Positions 62,055 through 64,000 of a stretch of DNA of 64,000 nt are shown here, in pieces. Below the pieces are notes generated by a model. The model was not told where the DNA came from. It made no database searches and saw only the letters and a list, made by a program, of their open reading frames with translations. Within the stretch, counting starts at the first letter, position 1, and each line of letters starts with the position of its first letter. The stretch comes from Cymbidium sinense (taxonomy: Eukaryota; Streptophyta; Magnoliopsida; Asparagales; Orchidaceae): the NCBI GenBank assembly GCA_021442155.1, contig CM038216.1:156411983-156475982 (forward strand), in the 5' to 3' direction. The position numbers were made by a program, and so were the translations under genes.

Positions 62055-62893
62055 TGCTTAGAGAATTTTATTCCAGATGCAGATCTTCAGCCCCAAAAAT
62101 TATCCAACACACAAGCGGGGATATGAACACGGGTTATACGTGGAAAACCCGTTAAGGGAAAACCACGGCCTTGCCCAGTCAGAACTTTCACTATGTGTTC
62201 AAAAGATGATCCTCTTCGTAGGAGAAGAAGGAGAAGAACAATATTCCAGTGAAAATACAATATCGGTCAACTCCAACCCAAGGGAGAAGTTTCCCAAAAG
62301 CGGTAGAACGATCTTACGGAAGCAACCTCTTGATCTTCGGGGAGAAAGGAGCGAACGGTCTTTTCTAGTCCTCCTGGGCGATCTCAGCCCTCGATCTTCG
62401 TGCACCACTCTTGGCATGGGTGATGGGATCGTCGCAAGGTCGACTGGTGGTTCTCAGAGCTCTCTGGTCTTCAAATCAGATTCTGGCCCCCCCTAAGGTG
62501 AGAATGAAGCTCTATTTATAGATTTTTGGGAGTGGCAGGCCTTGTAAATTCGTGGAAAACTCCAACCACTCCCATCGACGCGATCCCCTCATCGACGGTA
62601 TTTTGATGATCCGGTGCCTTAATGATGCCTAATTGGGTGATCTTGGATTCGTTGGATTCTCTTGACGAGCCGCCGATCGACTAAATATGTCGTTTGGACC
62701 ATTTGCGGATCGGGATCCATTTTCATGCTCGATAGCGATCGAGTCGACGGAGCTCTGGATCGACTATGCTGATGTTGCTATGTTCGTCTCATCGAGACGC
62801 CGAAGTAAGTTTGAAAATCGGTGATTAGATCAAGCATTTCAAAAATGCCTTGAGATTCGTGCTTGATCAGATTAATTTTCTGAGGATGTATCA
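62055..62893 (-). repeat. 5' LTR of Tat element 3
   Basis: In element orientation it starts TGATACATCC at 62,893 and runs to about 62,055. TATA box TATAAATAG on the minus strand at 62,512-62,520. The gag-side boundary is uncertain by several bases because the terminal CAACA of the other LTR is not conserved. Confidence 0.8.
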
Positions 62894-62898
62894 ATAAT
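62894..62898. repeat. Target site duplication of Tat element 3 (right copy)
   Basis: ATAAT, matching 52,722-52,726. Confidence 0.65.
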
Positions 62899-63603
62899 AT
62901 TGCTCAAATCGAGTGATATCGCATTTATAGCTTGTCAATTTTATTATGTGCAATTGAATCAACTATGAAAATTCTTGTTTGATAGATTTTTACATTTTAA
63001 AATTTTCGAAGTAAATCTTTTTTATGAACGAGTACTATTTGGGTTGTTTTGAAGATGATTCAATTAATTTGTGTACATCACATCCATCGATCTTCGATTC
63101 CATTGCATTTGATTCGATTCGAGCAATATAACAAATATGTAGGTCAACATCCATCATCATCATTTATGTCCCCAAAAATTATTTTGCTTTATGTTAAAAT
63201 AAGAAAATATCAAACTTATTTTTATTTTATTTTAAAATTTATAAAATAAAAAACACAAAGTGGTCTCAAGCGGCCCCTTAGCACAATAATTAATTTAATT
63301 ATTTTTTTCCAATAATTTTTTTTTAAATAACAACTAAACATATTTTTTTATTTTTTATTTTTTAAAACAAAAAAATCATAAAAATACTAAATATGTTTTT
63401 ATTTTCACTTTAAAAAAATTGAAAATAAAATAAAAAAAAAACAAAAAATAGAAAGTGATCCCAAACAGCCCCTTAGGTGCTATGCCATTATAGATTTAAG
63501 TGTGGCATAAGTGAAGCTCAAAAACTTATTTATACCGCTTATAGGAACTCAATCATTTTTTGGTGGCATTTAAAGATACTCTTTCACCTAAGAAACAAAA
63601 TAG

Positions 63604-63607
<4 letters not shown>

Positions 63608-63654
<47 letters not shown>
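63608..63654. repeat. (AT)n microsatellite
   Basis: Uninterrupted AT run of about 23 units. Confidence 0.97.
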
Positions 63655-63657
<3 letters not shown>

Positions 63658-63838
63658 CAAGTGTGTCCCTCAATATTTTTTTTGCTTATTTTCGAAAATC
63701 CTAAGGTTATGATAATAAGTTTATGATTTATGTTAGCCATACGGAATCAAAATAATGAAAAAAAAAAAACATGTTAGAAGATATAGTAATTGCAATGAAT
63801 CCAGAGAACGACCATTAGCTTAACCGCATGTTGAAGAT

Positions 63839-63839
<1 letters not shown>

Positions 63840-63878
<39 letters not shown>
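63840..63878. repeat. (GA)n microsatellite
   Basis: Uninterrupted AG run of about 19 units followed by a short (TA)n. Confidence 0.97.
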
Positions 63879-63881
<3 letters not shown>

Positions 63882-64000
63882 ATATATATATATTGTTTAA
63901 GAAGCATATCCTCATTTGTAGAGTAGATAATAAAAACTTCAATAATTATCAAAGTCGTCTTTGATTGTAAAGATGAATAGTTGACGAAAAAAATCTCCCC

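Larger units (their letters stand above)
52727..62893 (-). mobile_element. Complete but degenerate Ty3/gypsy element of the Tat lineage (element 3)
   Basis: About 10.2 kb, inverted relative to element 2 and with the same plan: LTR, gag, PR, RT, RH, second RH, INT, short tandem array, antisense gene, polypurine tract, LTR. The gag start motif, antisense promoter and polypurine context are shared with element 2, so the two are related families. It is clearly richer in G and C than element 2 and its surroundings. The two LTR copies differ by many small indels as well as substitutions, and coding frames break often, which could reflect age or poor base quality. Confidence 0.88.
62899..64000. other. 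AT-rich spacer upstream of the interrupted terpene synthase
   Basis: Should hold the continuation of the terpene synthase intron, but no upstream terpene synthase exon could be recognised up to the window edge. It contains (AT)n at 63,608-63,654, (GA)n at 63,840-63,878, and a pair of similar direct segments (63,215-63,275 and 63,420-63,478) ending in agc-gccccttag. Confidence 0.5.

Noticed and set aside
1..64000. tRNA, rRNA or other structural RNA genes
   Set aside because: No cloverleaf-like segment or rRNA sequence was recognised by eye. A tRNA or covariance search was not possible here.

Overview
This window is intergenic DNA of a flowering plant, and almost all of it is decayed transposable elements. 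The evidence for a plant is Ty3/gypsy elements of the Tat type (with a second RNase H and an antisense accessory gene), a Ty1/copia element with very long LTRs, AT-rich spacer with (AT)n and (GA)n microsatellites, and the 3' half of a plant class I terpene synthase gene with plant-type exons. I cannot name the species. No intact host gene is visible. All coding sequence carries stops and frameshifts, so every gene is annotated as a pseudogene.

Layout: 1-3,960 is a Tat-like gypsy element on the minus strand, cut by the left window edge (integrase at the edge, gag at right). From 4,417 to 21,910 lies a large non-coding structure. A block 'A' occurs four times in alternating orientation (+,-,+,-), and blocks B, G and R between the copies are mirrored around a 100-N assembly gap at 13,151-13,250. 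A copia-type solo LTR (6,449-8,591) sits in the left arm. A further partial B block follows to 23,040, then unclassified AT-rich DNA.

From 24,930 to 35,777 lies a complete but degenerate Tat element on the plus strand, flanked by the target duplication ATTCC. From 39,191 to 49,710 lies a full-length copia element (SIRE/Maximus-like by overall look) coding on the minus strand, with LTRs of about 2.76 kb. From 50,685 to 52,426 lies a terpene synthase pseudogene on the minus strand. From 52,727 to 62,893 a second Tat element, on the minus strand, is inserted about 300 bases upstream of the first remaining terpene synthase exon and is flanked by ATAAT. The rest, to 64,000, is AT-rich spacer.

The most interesting unit is the antisense accessory gene present in both complete Tat elements. 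Between integrase and the 3' LTR each has, on the strand opposite gag-pol: a CpG-rich block, a TATA-type core promoter with shared sequence, a leader holding a tandem-repeat array (different repeat in each element), a conserved protein region resembling the 'putative gypsy type transposon' domain, a short intron, and a coiled-coil exon. Beyond its end lies a second array of three units of about 85 bp, which shares a motif between the elements. The second candidate is the A-block palindrome. Alignments, identities and ages were not computed; homology statements come from reading the sequence.
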